DNA of 35,414 bases from Planctomycetota bacterium (GTDB lineage: Bacteria; Planctomycetota; Planctomycetia; Isosphaerales; Isosphaeraceae). Shown in pieces: positions 1 to 8,340 of this stretch (position 1 is the first letter of the stretch; each line of letters starts with the position of its first letter). The notes below the pieces were generated by a model. It had not been told where the DNA came from. It worked only from the letters and a program-made list of their open reading frames with translations, and did no database searches. Where the stretch lies: assembly GCA_028291545.1 (NCBI GenBank), contig JAQGHR010000107.1, positions 1 through 35,414 on the forward strand, read 5' to 3'. The position numbers were made by a program, and so were the translations under genes.

Positions 1-933
1 CTCTCCGCACCCGCACGGCCGGGTCGTGACCCGAACCACATCGCCGACGCGATATTTCACCACGGGGTGGTCGCGGAGGTGCCAGGTCGTCAGGTCCAGC
101 TCGCCCTGCACCGTCTGATCGTCGACGAATTCCGGCCGGGCGATCGTCGCGCCGATCATGGTCGGATCGAAGTGGCCCCCTGCACCGCAGTCACACTCGC
201 CGGCGATCCCGCCGGTCTCGGTGGTCCCATAGAAGGAATAGACGCGGCAGCCGAGCGTCTCGGCGACCTCCCGCCTGAACCCGGGGTGCATCGGCTCGCC
301 CATGTAGATGAGGGAACGGATGGGCGACCGGCGGCGGGGCCAGACCGACCGCAGGTGGGGCCAGGACCGGACCAGGAGGCTCGGTAGTGTGAGGAATACG
401 TCCGGCGCGAGGCGTCGGATCGGCTTCAGCGACCGCCCGTAATCTCGATTGAGGTGGAGGTAGGTCGCCCGCCGGACCCCCAGGTCCCTCGCGGCCCGGA
501 AGTAGAACTCGTAGATCTCGGGGAATCCGACGTCGGCGCAGACGAACGTATCCCCGCCCCGCATCCCGGCCCTGCGGAAGACCCGCTCGGTGATCGCCTG
601 CTCGGCGAGTTCGTCGGCCGGGGTTGCCAGCCGCAGGACGCATCGGCCGGTGGATCCCGAGCTGTAGTCACAGACGAATCGGTCGCCGCTGAGCCGCGAG
701 AGCGCCTCGGGCTGGAGGATGTCGCGGTAGTCCTCCCGGCTCGTGTGCGGGAATCGGCCGAGGACGTCGACGGGCGAACCCTCCGGGGACAACCCCGAGC
801 CATCCATGACGGCGCGGTAGTGGCCGAATTCCCGGTAAAGCCGCGCGAAGAATCGCCTCATCCGATCGAGGTCGCGCTCGCGCATCCCGAGGAGGCTCAC
901 CGACCCGTCCTCATGACGATGAAACCGGACCAT
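1..933 (-). CDS. Phenylacetate-CoA-ligase-like adenylate-forming enzyme (3' end outside window)
   Basis: An open frame of 311 codons runs off the left edge, so the C-terminal subdomain is missing. It carries the core motifs of the ANL (adenylate-forming) superfamily in the right order: a Ser/Gly/Thr-rich phosphate loop YSSGSTGR at residues 90-97, YGTTETGG at 235-242, GELDLT at 277-282 and KYRVGD at 293-298. A CGCG cysteine cluster right at the edge is typical of PaaK/CapK-type members. Such enzymes activate a carboxylic acid with ATP and usually pass it to CoA or another acceptor; the substrate here is unknown. The ATG overlaps the TGA of the upstream partner by one base (TGATG), so the two are almost certainly cotranslated. 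Identification of the superfamily is firm; the precise reaction is not. Confidence 0.85.
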   Translation of the reverse strand, partial: MVRFHRHEDGSVSLLGMRERDLDRMRRFFARLYREFGHYRAVMDGSGLSPEGSPVDVLGRFPHTSREDYRDILQPEALSRLSGDRFVCDYSSGSTGRCVLRLATPADELAEQAITERVFRRAGMRGGDTFVCADVGFPEIYEFYFRAARDLGVRRATYLHLNRDYGRSLKPIRRLAPDVFLTLPSLLVRSWPHLRSVWPRRRSPIRSLIYMGEPMHPGFRREVAETLGCRVYSFYGTTETGGIAGECDCGAGGHFDPTMIGATIARPEFVDDQTVQGELDLTTWHLRDHPVVKYRVGDVVRVTTRPCGCGE

Positions 934-1733
934 CAGGAGGCATCCGTCTCCGGGGCCTCGGCCGTCGGCACCCGCCGGCCGAGGCCGTAACGGACGAGCG
1001 GAAAGCACGTGAACTGCAGCTTGCTGACGTGAGAGAGGTCGGACGCCGGGTCGACCTCGATGAGTAGCTGCTCGGAGTCATAATCGTACCCGATCCGGCC
1101 GGCCGCCCGCGACCCGATCAGATCGACGCCGTCCGCGTAGAGCAGCGAAGGATACTCGGGTCCGTCGACCGGGGAATCGCCGCAGTGCTCGACGAGCCAG
1201 ACCGTGTGTCGCGGCCGCTCGAGCGCGTGGCGCAGGTGTCGCCCGCCCGCCAGCACGACATAGTCGGGGTCGTGCATGGCGACGTCCTGCCGCAGCTCGT
1301 CGCCCGTCCCGCACCGGAACGAAATGGACGTCTGAAACCCTTCCCAGTAGAACCCCTTGGCGAGCTCGCAGGCGAACGGCCCCCGGCCCCCATCGGCCAC
1401 GATCAGGAATCGCGGGGACGCGCCGAAATCGACGCCGAGGTCCTTCATCGCCCGGACGATCCGCCGTTGCCTGAGCACCAACTCGGCCTCGTCCTCGGGG
1501 ACCGTGAACGGCAACCGGCCCGCGTCCCGGTAATACGGCGGCAAGATCCCGACGATCGCCTCGCGGTCCACGACGCAGTCGAGCAAGCCGGACGCCCGGT
1601 GGTAATCCGAGTCCGAGATGTACGGGATCTCCGAGGCGTCGGTCGGCTCGGCCTCGTACACGTCCGCGTAGAATCGGGTCAGTCGGAAAGCCTTGCCGGC
1701 CGTGGCGGTCAGGGCGTCCTCGACATCAAGCAT
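933..1733 (-). CDS. Divergent PaaK-like partner protein lacking ATP-binding motifs
   Basis: A 266-residue protein. The start is ATG at 1733, preceded by GGAG seven bases upstream; longer in-frame starts exist but have no ribosome site and read low-complexity Arg-rich sequence. It has the general look of a PaaK/LuxE-type fold: an N-terminal FYADVY...PYISDSDY stretch (residues 21-44), and a C-terminal part around 218-252 with DSEQLLIEVDP and PLVRYGLGRRV, which resembles the region before and including the YRTGD motif of adenylating enzymes. The glycine-rich phosphate loop and the YGxTE motif are absent, so ATP use is doubtful. It directly precedes and overlaps an intact adenylate-forming enzyme, suggesting a non-catalytic subunit or an enzyme with altered chemistry. 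The homology call is by eye and moderate. Confidence 0.6.
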   Translation of the reverse strand: MLDVEDALTATAGKAFRLTRFYADVYEAEPTDASEIPYISDSDYHRASGLLDCVVDREAIVGILPPYYRDAGRLPFTVPEDEAELVLRQRRIVRAMKDLGVDFGASPRFLIVADGGRGPFACELAKGFYWEGFQTSISFRCGTGDELRQDVAMHDPDYVVLAGGRHLRHALERPRHTVWLVEHCGDSPVDGPEYPSLLYADGVDLIGSRAAGRIGYDYDSEQLLIEVDPASDLSHVSKLQFTCFPLVRYGLGRRVPTAEAPETDAS

Positions 1734-2450
1734 GGGACCGCTCCGGGACCAAGGGTCGAAGCCGTTAGACGGTATTCCATGATACCGAGAATCGATGCCG
1801 ACCCGCGTTACGAACCTTCCCCGTCGGGCGATCCCGAGCAGCGCGACGACCGACGTCATCGTCGCTGATCGAGCGTTGGCGGGCCGTCGGCCTGCCCGAC
1901 TGTGGCTCTCGGCGTCCCTGGCGTTCTGCTGCAAGCCCAGAGGTTACAGGACGTGCTGCCGCGCGTCAAACCGCGGGTGTCCTGGCCAACTTGTTGAGGA
2001 CCTCAGAATCTTCGGGGCGCGATACGCCCCGGGGCCGGTCTTCGACGCGCTCGACGCGGAGCACCCGGCCGGCCCCTGCCTCTGCCCTGGTCACCCACCT
2101 GAGCGACCGCATCCACAACGACGCGGCGCCGTCCCGCGGGCCGGGGTCGCCCGAGGATCGCCGCGCCCGCGTCCGGTCGGTATCATGCTCGGGCACGCGA
2201 AGCTCTCGGAAGGAGAGAATTGCCCGCCGGCGGTGTGGCTCGTTGCCTCCATCAAGGACGCGCCCCTTGGGTGTGGGTCCTCCTTTTCACCCCACAACGG
2301 CATTCCGGACTACGGCCGCCGAGGTCCATTCCGCCTGGGGAATCATCGTCGACCGGCGGGGACACGCCCACGTCCATCACGGCAACTCATGGAACAGATC
2401 GCGGGATGCGGTTATATGGTTCCCGGGAAATCCAGTAGCAGAGGCCTTCC
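1734..2450. other. Intergenic stretch without a convincing gene
   Basis: No frame here looks like protein. The overlapping open frames are Arg/Pro-rich shadows of high-GC DNA with no recognisable family. It separates the minus-strand adenylation pair from the plus-strand acetyltransferase, so it must hold at least the promoters of both. A perfect 7-bp hairpin lies at 2013-2031 (CGGGGCG, five-base loop, CGCCCCG). No clear sigma-70 promoter could be picked. Confidence 0.5.
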
Positions 2451-3107
2451 ATGCTCCCGCCAAACTATCGAATCCGCCTCATGGGGTCGTCGGATTTCGA
2501 GGAGATCCGCGATATCTGCAAGCTGGTCTACCCGACCGAGACTGCCTACACCTGCGAAGAGCTTGAAGAGCATCACCGCGTGTTTCCCCAGGGCCAGTTC
2601 GTGGCACTGGACTCGTCCCAAGGGGCGGTCGCCGGGGTCCACTTCACGCTCCGGCTGCGGATGATCGATTTCCATCTCGACGACCCCTGGGACGTCCTGA
2701 CCGCCCGAGGCACGTTTTCTGACCACAATCCCGTGACGGGTCACACGCTGTACGGCGCCGACATCATGGTTCATCCCGCCCATCAACATCACGGGATAGC
2801 GCACGCGCTCACAGACATCACTCGCGGCCTGGTTCAGGAGGAGGGTCTCTGGCGGATGGTCGGGGCCAGCCGGTTGCCGGGATATGGGAAGCGATGCGCG
2901 TCGATGGGCGCGGAACAGTATGTGGCGGCGGTCCAGCGCGGCGAGCTCGTCGATCCCGTGCTGACCGCACACCTCAGGGATGGCTGGACCGTCGTGCGTC
3001 CGATTCATGGGTATCTGTCGCACGACGATGAGAGCGGCGGATGGGCAGCGGTGATCCAGTGGGTGAACCCCGCGTGCCCACCGCCGCCGGAATTCGAGCT
3101 CCGGTAA
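2451..3107 (+). CDS. GNAT-family N-acetyltransferase
   Basis: A 218-residue cytoplasmic protein starting at ATG 2451 with AGAGG a few bases upstream. The first half (residues 6-75) reads as the GNAT alpha/beta start, including the YRIRLMGSSDFEEI opening and a conserved-looking substrate arm. The acetyl-CoA pyrophosphate-binding segment is seen at about 104-120, VHPAHQHHGIAHAL, a variant of the Q/RxxGxG/A loop. Members transfer an acetyl group from acetyl-CoA to an amine; the acceptor cannot be predicted. The C-terminal third (Tyr145-Arg218) is longer than a minimal GNAT domain and may set specificity. It is followed after 104 bases by the beta-helix gene on the same strand, without clear operon evidence. 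Confidence 0.75.
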   Translation: MLPPNYRIRLMGSSDFEEIRDICKLVYPTETAYTCEELEEHHRVFPQGQFVALDSSQGAVAGVHFTLRLRMIDFHLDDPWDVLTARGTFSDHNPVTGHTLYGADIMVHPAHQHHGIAHALTDITRGLVQEEGLWRMVGASRLPGYGKRCASMGAEQYVAAVQRGELVDPVLTAHLRDGWTVVRPIHGYLSHDDESGGWAAVIQWVNPACPPPPEFELR

Positions 3108-3211
3108 GAGCCAGACGTTCCGCGATACTGTGCGTTGAGCCGCAGGTCGGCGGCGGGTCAACGAGAGTGGCGAAGACGGCCACAAACCTCAATTCTTCCG
3201 GGGCCACACTG

Positions 3212-4630
3212 ATGAATCGGCTGTCCTTGGCGCTCATGTCCGTCGCCTGGCAAACATCCCTGGTCTGCCCAGCAGGTGCGTCCGATCTGCACGTCGATCC
3301 CGTTTCGGGGTATGACGCCGGTGACGGGGTAGCACGGCCGGTGAGAACGCTTGCTCGAGCCATTCGACTGGCCCAGCCAGGCGATACGATTCACCTGAAG
3401 CCGATGGTGTATCACGATTGGGCTGCGTTCTATAACAAGTCCGGCGAGCCCGATCGGCCGATCGCTATCGACGGTCATGGCGCCACCCTTGAGGGCTGCG
3501 ATCCGCTCGACCCGGCGGGCTGGGTCGAGGTCTCGCCGGGGCAGTATCGGCACGACGACCTGCTGCCGCTGACCGACGCGATCATCGACCGATGGTTCTT
3601 CCTCTGGGATGGCAAGCTCAATCGGATGAATCGCTGCTCCAAAGGCCCCAGCGAGCCGCTGAAGTCACCCGGCGACCTGCAGCCGGGCGAATGGACCTTC
3701 GTCAAGGACGCCGGGAGGACCAAGGCGGCTCGGGCGGGTTATATCCACGGGTCGTTCTTCTTGCGGCTGCCGGCAGGGCAGTCCCTGGCCGACGCGAAAA
3801 TTCTGATCCCTTACCGCCCTGCCGGGGTGCTGATCCAGGGCACGAGCCGACATCTCGTCATCCGCAATCTGACGTCGACGCACCCCTACAATGACGGCTT
3901 CAATCTGTCGGATTCTCGCGACATCGTCCTGGAGAACATTCGCGCCGTCGACTGCGGCGATGATGGCATCAGCGCCCATGGCGACTGTCTTTATCGGGTC
4001 GACGGCTTCACCTCAACCGGCAACGCGACCGGCATCTGCGACACGGGCAGCAGCGAGACGACCTACCGCCGTGTTTTCATCCGTGACTGCCTGGGCTTCG
4101 ACCTGTTCTTCACCGACACCGGACGATACGCGCTTATCGACTCGGTGATTCGTTCGTCGGCGACGCGAGCCATCTATCTGCAGGGGCGCGACAAACCCGC
4201 TGCGCCTTGTTGCCTGACCCTTGACAATGTCCTGATACAGCGAGAGCGCACCGTCGATGAGATTCGTGTGTCGGCCAACTGCCGGCTCACGGCGCGGAGG
4301 GCCACGTTCCTCAATCTCGACCTGCAAGCGACCGGCGGCGACATCCACGTCGAGAGCTGCCTCATCGGCGGGACGGTTCCCTCGTCGCCACCACGCAAGC
4401 CCAGATTGCATCTCTGGAAAGACGCCAGTTGGCGAGGCCGAGGTAACTGGTATGACGTCGATGAGATCCGGATCGCCCACACCTCCTTCCGCGCCGACGA
4501 CTTTGCCACGCTGCGGCAGCTCACGCTCTCGGATCAAGACTCGCATTGGCCCCCGCCCAACGCGGGTGCGGTCCGGAACCGCAGTGTCGGCGCCATTCCC
4601 GAGCGCCTTCCGTCGCCTGCCTCCCCGTAG
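3212..4630 (+). CDS. Exported right-handed beta-helix protein
   Basis: A 472-residue protein. The start chosen is ATG 3212, because it puts a Sec-type signal peptide at the N-terminus (hydrophobic residues 3-20, then an AGAS cleavage-like site); the longer in-frame extension has no signal. After the signal comes DPVSGYDAGDGVARPVRTLARAIRLAQPGDTI (split here as DPVSGYDAGDG and LARAIRLAQPGDTI), the classic opening of pectate-lyase-like or DUF1565 beta-helix proteins. It is followed by repeated strands of the type 'VIRNLTSTHPYNDGFNL', 'IVLENIRAVDCGDDGISA' through about residue 350. These folds commonly bind or cleave polysaccharides, but no catalytic set could be assigned. It ends 250 bases before the convergent surface-protein gene, with a strong hairpin between them. 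Confidence 0.8.
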   Translation: MNRLSLALMSVAWQTSLVCPAGASDLHVDPVSGYDAGDGVARPVRTLARAIRLAQPGDTIHLKPMVYHDWAAFYNKSGEPDRPIAIDGHGATLEGCDPLDPAGWVEVSPGQYRHDDLLPLTDAIIDRWFFLWDGKLNRMNRCSKGPSEPLKSPGDLQPGEWTFVKDAGRTKAARAGYIHGSFFLRLPAGQSLADAKILIPYRPAGVLIQGTSRHLVIRNLTSTHPYNDGFNLSDSRDIVLENIRAVDCGDDGISAHGDCLYRVDGFTSTGNATGICDTGSSETTYRRVFIRDCLGFDLFFTDTGRYALIDSVIRSSATRAIYLQGRDKPAAPCCLTLDNVLIQRERTVDEIRVSANCRLTARRATFLNLDLQATGGDIHVESCLIGGTVPSSPPRKPRLHLWKDASWRGRGNWYDVDEIRIAHTSFRADDFATLRQLTLSDQDSHWPPPNAGAVRNRSVGAIPERLPSPASP

Positions 4631-4814
4631 GCGTACAGAGCCCGATGCTGCCTAATCGGCTCGCGGAAGCCGTTTCTCGATGGCCGGACAGGCCGCCATC
4701 GGGATCGCCTGGCGAGCCCTCGTCAAAGAGGCGAAAACGAACATCGTACGTCGACCTGATGCAGGGGATCACGGATAAGTCGTCGCGGACCTTGGACCCG
4801 CCGCCGACAAAGCC

Positions 4815-4847
4815 GCCCGGTACGGCGTTTCCATCGCCGTACCGGGC
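4815..4847. terminator. Strong palindromic hairpin between convergent genes
   Basis: A perfect 13-bp inverted repeat (GCCCGGTACGGCG, loop TTTCCAT, CGCCGTACCGGGC) sits between the stop of the beta-helix gene (4630) and the stop of the large surface-protein gene (4881). There is no T-run on either side, so it is not a classical intrinsic terminator, but position and strength fit a bidirectional transcription or mRNA-end structure. Confidence 0.6.
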
Positions 4848-4880
4848 CGAAGATCCAAGGTGCATCTGCGGGAGCGTCAA

Positions 4881-7800
4881 TCAGACTTTCTTGCCTCCAC
4901 CGCCTCCACCGCCGCCCCCTGCGGCTTTCACCTTGACGAGGGTACTCGAGTTCAGCGATGAGTTGCTGATATCGAGGATCGAGAGTGTCTGGTCTGCCGC
5001 GGTGTTCAGGGTGATCGTGAAGCTATGCACGCCTGCGTCGTCTGCGGTGAAGGTATAATCGCCCGGCAGGCCGGCGGTGCCGGCCGTGTTGCCGAAGTGG
5101 ACCGTCCCGAAGTAGTTCTTGACCTTGTTCCCGTAGGCATCGAGGACGGTCACCTTGAGCGAGAAGGCGACTCCCGCCGTGGCGTTGGTCGGGGCGCTCA
5201 TCAGGAACTTGGCCGCGGCGGCGTTCGTCACCTCGAAGTTGGTGAGCGTGGCGAGCGTCGCGGAGTTTGAAGTATCCACGACATTGATCGACCACACAGT
5301 GGCGTTCGCGGTGGTCGTCTTCAGGGCCACGGAGAACGTGTGAACGCCGGCGTCCGCGGCGGTGAAGCTATAGTCGCTCGGCAAGCTTGCCAGGGTATCG
5401 GTGCTGGTGAAGTGGAGCTTGCCCTTGTAGCCGGTGACGTTGTTGCCGAACGCGTCCACCGCGCGGACCGTCACCGCGATCGAATCGCCCGCGGTGACGA
5501 GCATATGGCCCTTGCTGTCGGCGCCGAGCGGAACCGAGAGCCGGAAGCCGGAGAGCGCGGCCGGGGAAACCGCGATACCGAGCTGGGTGCCGGTCAGGGC
5601 ACCCGTCGCGTCGCGGGCGGTGATCGTCTGCGTGCCGGACGTCCGTAACGTGGCGCTGAACGCGTGGACGCCGGCATCGGCCGCCGTGAACGTGTAGCTC
5701 GCGGGCAGGCCAGCCTGCACGTCCGAGCTGCTGAAGTAGATCGTGCCGGCGTAGCCCGTGGCGACCTGGCCAATCGTGTTCCGGACCGTGACCGTGACCG
5801 TCGTCGCCACGCCGGCCGTCGTCGCGGAGGAGCCCGAGATCGCGAACAAGGCGGCGACCGGAGGGGTCGCGTCGCTGGAGATCGTCCCGGTGAGCCCGGT
5901 GACCGGGTCGGTCGCGGTGATCGTCTGCGTGCCGACGGTGAGCAAGGTGACGCTCACGGTCGCGGCCCCGCTCACCAGCGAGGTGTCCGCGGGCAGCACG
6001 GCCGAGGGGTCGGAACTGGTGACGTGGACGGCGCCCGAGTAGCTGGTGGCCGTGTTACCGTAGGCGTCGCGGGCGACGATCGTGACCTGTCGGGACACGC
6101 CGATCGCGCCTCCGCCTCCGGCGAGGGCGAACGACTGGGCCGCACCCGGCGTGACGTTGACGTTCGACCCGCCGCTGGCGGCACCGCCGACCTCGCTGAC
6201 ACCCACGAATCGCAACCCGGCCGACTTCAGCGTCACGGCGAAGGCGTGCGTGCCGGCGTCGGCGGTGGTGAAGGTGTAGTCGGCGGGCAACCCGGCCTGG
6301 ACGTCCGAGCTGGAGAAGTGGATCGTGCTGGTGTAGCCGACCCCCACGTTGCCGATCGCGTCCTCGGCCGTGATGGTCACGTTATACGTCGTGCCGGCGG
6401 CCAGAGTAGTCGGGTTGCTGACGGAGAAGGTCGAGACCGCCCCGCCGACGCCCACCGACTGCGTCGTGCTCGTCATGAACGGGGCCGCGGCGGTCACCGT
6501 CTGTACACCCTGGGTCACCAGCCGCACCGACCCGGCAAAGGAGTGTACGCCGGCGTCGGCCGCCGTGAACGTGTAGGCGATGCTCGAAGGCGAGGCCGGG
6601 TCGTTGCTCGTGACGTAAACCGTGCCCAGGAAGCCGGCGGCCGTGTTCCCGCTCGCGTCGACGGCGGTCACCGCCATCGGCAACGACGCCCCGGCCGTGG
6701 TCGTGGGCGGCAGGCTCACGACAAACCCGACCGCCCCGGCGAGGTTACTCAGGTCGTCGGCCGCGTTCATCACGATCGTCACACCCGCGGTGCTCGGGTA
6801 GAGGAAATCGACCGCCCCGTCACCATTGAGGTCACCGATCCCGCCCATCTCGAACCGGCCGGCCGGTGTCGCGTAGCTCACCGAGGGGTAAAACGTGCCG
6901 TCCCCCTTACCGAGCTGGACCATGTACTTGGACCCGCCTCGAACCGCGAAGTCGTCATTGCCGTCGCCGTTGAAGTCCGCGACTTCAATCTCGTAGCCGG
7001 TCTGGCCGATGTCATAGGTCTTCGGGGGCGCATAGCTGCCGTCGCCGTTGTTGAGGATGACGCTCATCGAACTGGCGGCGTAGGAATTGGCGACGGCGAA
7101 ATCGTCATACCCGTCGTGGTTGAAGTCGCCGGCGGCCAGGTAGACCGGGGCCGAGAAAGCCGCGTAGCTTGCCGCGAGGTCAAAGGTTCCGTCACCGTGG
7201 CCTCTCAGGACCGTGATCGTGCCGACGCTCGTGGTATTGGACGTGGCCAGGTCCAGGTTGCCGTCGCGGTTGAAGTCGCCAACCACGGTATTCGTCGAGT
7301 TGCCGGGGATGGCCGAGTCGAGGCGGGGTTGGAACGTGCCGTCGCCGTTGCCGAGGAGAACCGTCGCGCCGCCGCTGTTCATCGTCGCGACATCGAGCTT
7401 CCCGTCTCCGTTGAAGTCGCCGACGTTGATCGAGTGGGAACCGACCCCGACCGCGCTGGTCGTGAGGGCCGCGAACGTGCCGTCGCCGTTGCCGAGCAGG
7501 AGGCTGACCGTCCCCCCAAGGCCGACGACCGCGAGGTCGACCTTGCCGTCGGCGTTGAAATCGGCCGCCTTCGCGTCGTACGCGTTCGACCCCGCCGGGT
7601 AATCCACGTTCGGCTGGAACGTGCCGTCGCCGTTGCTCAGGAGGATGCCGACGGTCCCCGCCGCGCCCTGATTGACGACCGCGAGGTCGGGGCTGGCGTC
7701 GGCGTTGAACGTCCCGACCGTCACCCCCGCCGGGCTGGTGCCGACGGCGTAAGAGATCGGCGCGAGGTAGGTGAGCACGGTCCGTTCTTCCAGGCCTTCG

Positions 7801-7910
7801 AGCCTCGGCCCGAACAGGGTACCCCTCCGCGTCTGGTTCGCGCGCCGTTGGCGAGAAGAAAACAGTCGCGTCCGCCACTTCGTGCCCTGCTGGTGCCGTG
7901 CGAAGAACAT
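4881..7910 (-). CDS. Large exported FG-GAP/VCBS propeller protein with Ig-like repeats
   Basis: A 1009-residue protein; ATG 7910 follows GGGAG by eight bases. The N-terminus is basic with the motif LEGLEERTVLT (38-47), a pattern I associate with large planctomycete surface or secreted proteins. Residues about 69-385 hold seven FG-GAP/VCBS units, each with a calcium-type loop such as NADGKVDLAV, NGDGKLDVAT, NHDGYDDFAV, NGDGAVDFLY, consistent with a seven-bladed propeller. Residues about 395-990 hold six Ig-like repeats of about 95 residues, each with DAxGN and most with YTFTAADAGVH. Repeat 3 lacks the latter and repeats 2 and 4 share nearly identical FSSSDVQAGLP segments. The tail is nine glycines then KKV. 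The likely role is adhesion or matrix binding at the cell surface; ligand unknown. No catalytic domain is seen. Confidence 0.85.
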   Translation of the reverse strand: MFFARHQQGTKWRTRLFSSRQRRANQTRRGTLFGPRLEGLEERTVLTYLAPISYAVGTSPAGVTVGTFNADASPDLAVVNQGAAGTVGILLSNGDGTFQPNVDYPAGSNAYDAKAADFNADGKVDLAVVGLGGTVSLLLGNGDGTFAALTTSAVGVGSHSINVGDFNGDGKLDVATMNSGGATVLLGNGDGTFQPRLDSAIPGNSTNTVVGDFNRDGNLDLATSNTTSVGTITVLRGHGDGTFDLAASYAAFSAPVYLAAGDFNHDGYDDFAVANSYAASSMSVILNNGDGSYAPPKTYDIGQTGYEIEVADFNGDGNDDFAVRGGSKYMVQLGKGDGTFYPSVSYATPAGRFEMGGIGDLNGDGAVDFLYPSTAGVTIVMNAADDLSNLAGAVGFVVSLPPTTTAGASLPMAVTAVDASGNTAAGFLGTVYVTSNDPASPSSIAYTFTAADAGVHSFAGSVRLVTQGVQTVTAAAPFMTSTTQSVGVGGAVSTFSVSNPTTLAAGTTYNVTITAEDAIGNVGVGYTSTIHFSSSDVQAGLPADYTFTTADAGTHAFAVTLKSAGLRFVGVSEVGGAASGGSNVNVTPGAAQSFALAGGGGAIGVSRQVTIVARDAYGNTATSYSGAVHVTSSDPSAVLPADTSLVSGAATVSVTLLTVGTQTITATDPVTGLTGTISSDATPPVAALFAISGSSATTAGVATTVTVTVRNTIGQVATGYAGTIYFSSSDVQAGLPASYTFTAADAGVHAFSATLRTSGTQTITARDATGALTGTQLGIAVSPAALSGFRLSVPLGADSKGHMLVTAGDSIAVTVRAVDAFGNNVTGYKGKLHFTSTDTLASLPSDYSFTAADAGVHTFSVALKTTTANATVWSINVVDTSNSATLATLTNFEVTNAAAAKFLMSAPTNATAGVAFSLKVTVLDAYGNKVKNYFGTVHFGNTAGTAGLPGDYTFTADDAGVHSFTITLNTAADQTLSILDISNSSLNSSTLVKVKAAGGGGGGGGGKKV
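4941..6728 (-). repeat. Six tandem Ig-like coding repeats (about 300 bp each)
   Basis: Inside the surface-protein gene, a unit of about 95 codons recurs six times. Its landmarks are a TAGxxxxxxVTVxDAxGN start, a GTxxFxSxD strand and a YTFTAADAGVHxF strand. The DNA of units 2 and 4 is also close, which points to recent internal duplication and makes this stretch prone to recombination and assembly errors. Confidence 0.8.
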
Positions 7911-8340
7911 CGAGCAAGCTCCCTTTGTGATGAGTCTGTGCTGAGAAGGACCGAGCCTTCGTCGATTTCATTGCGCTGTCGCGGGGCATCCCAGGACACG
8001 ATCCCTTGGTGCCTTCCGGCATCAAGTTCGCGCAACTCGTTGCAACGCCGGCATCGAGCGAAGCTCGACCCTGGGTCCGGGGGAATCGACCAGATCCTAT
8101 CGGAGCAGACAGATATCTGCTCCGACGGGATCAGGCCCTCGGCCCGTTGGGGTCTGAACAAGAGAGAGGAGTCGATTCGCCCGCCCGATCCGCCATGCAT
8201 CCGGAAGAAAGTCGCTTTTTTGGGCGAACGTCCCGGAGCGGACGGGTCTCAGCTGCTATCCGGAAGGCCGCGTTTCAGCCCCGAAGGGGCTCGGGAGATT
8301 CAGCCAATTCTGGCTTGAAGATCGCCCTCCGGATCGCCTC
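7911..8340. other. Gene-free upstream region of the surface-protein gene
   Basis: This 430-base gap separates the stop of the 614-residue protein gene (8341) from the start of the large surface-protein gene, both on the minus strand. No protein frame is convincing. It contains a perfect 9-bp inverted repeat at 8101-8124 (CGGAGCAGA, loop CAGATA, TCTGCTCCG), a 6-bp hairpin at 8054-8068, and the terminator-like hairpin listed separately. The 8101-8124 palindrome lies about 190 bases before the start codon and could be an operator or an mRNA leader structure. Confidence 0.5.
8277..8291 (-). terminator. Short hairpin 50 bases after a stop codon
   Basis: On the minus strand AGCCCC-TTC-GGGGCT forms a perfect 6-bp stem, 50 bases beyond the stop of the 614-residue protein gene. 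There is no following T-run, so termination here is plausible but unproven. Confidence 0.35.

Noticed and set aside
1795..2664. 289-codon plus-strand frame before the acetyltransferase
   Set aside because: It overlaps the GNAT gene in a different frame, has no recognisable domain and no good ribosome site.
4897..4925. Poly-glycine codon run as a possible frameshift site
   Set aside because: The run is made of mixed GGN codons at the very end of the gene, and no downstream frame continues.
5664..8318. 884-codon plus-strand open frame opposite the surface-protein gene
   Set aside because: Very Arg/Gly/Asp/Val-rich with no known fold; it mirrors the repetitive GC-rich gene on the other strand and has no ribosome site.
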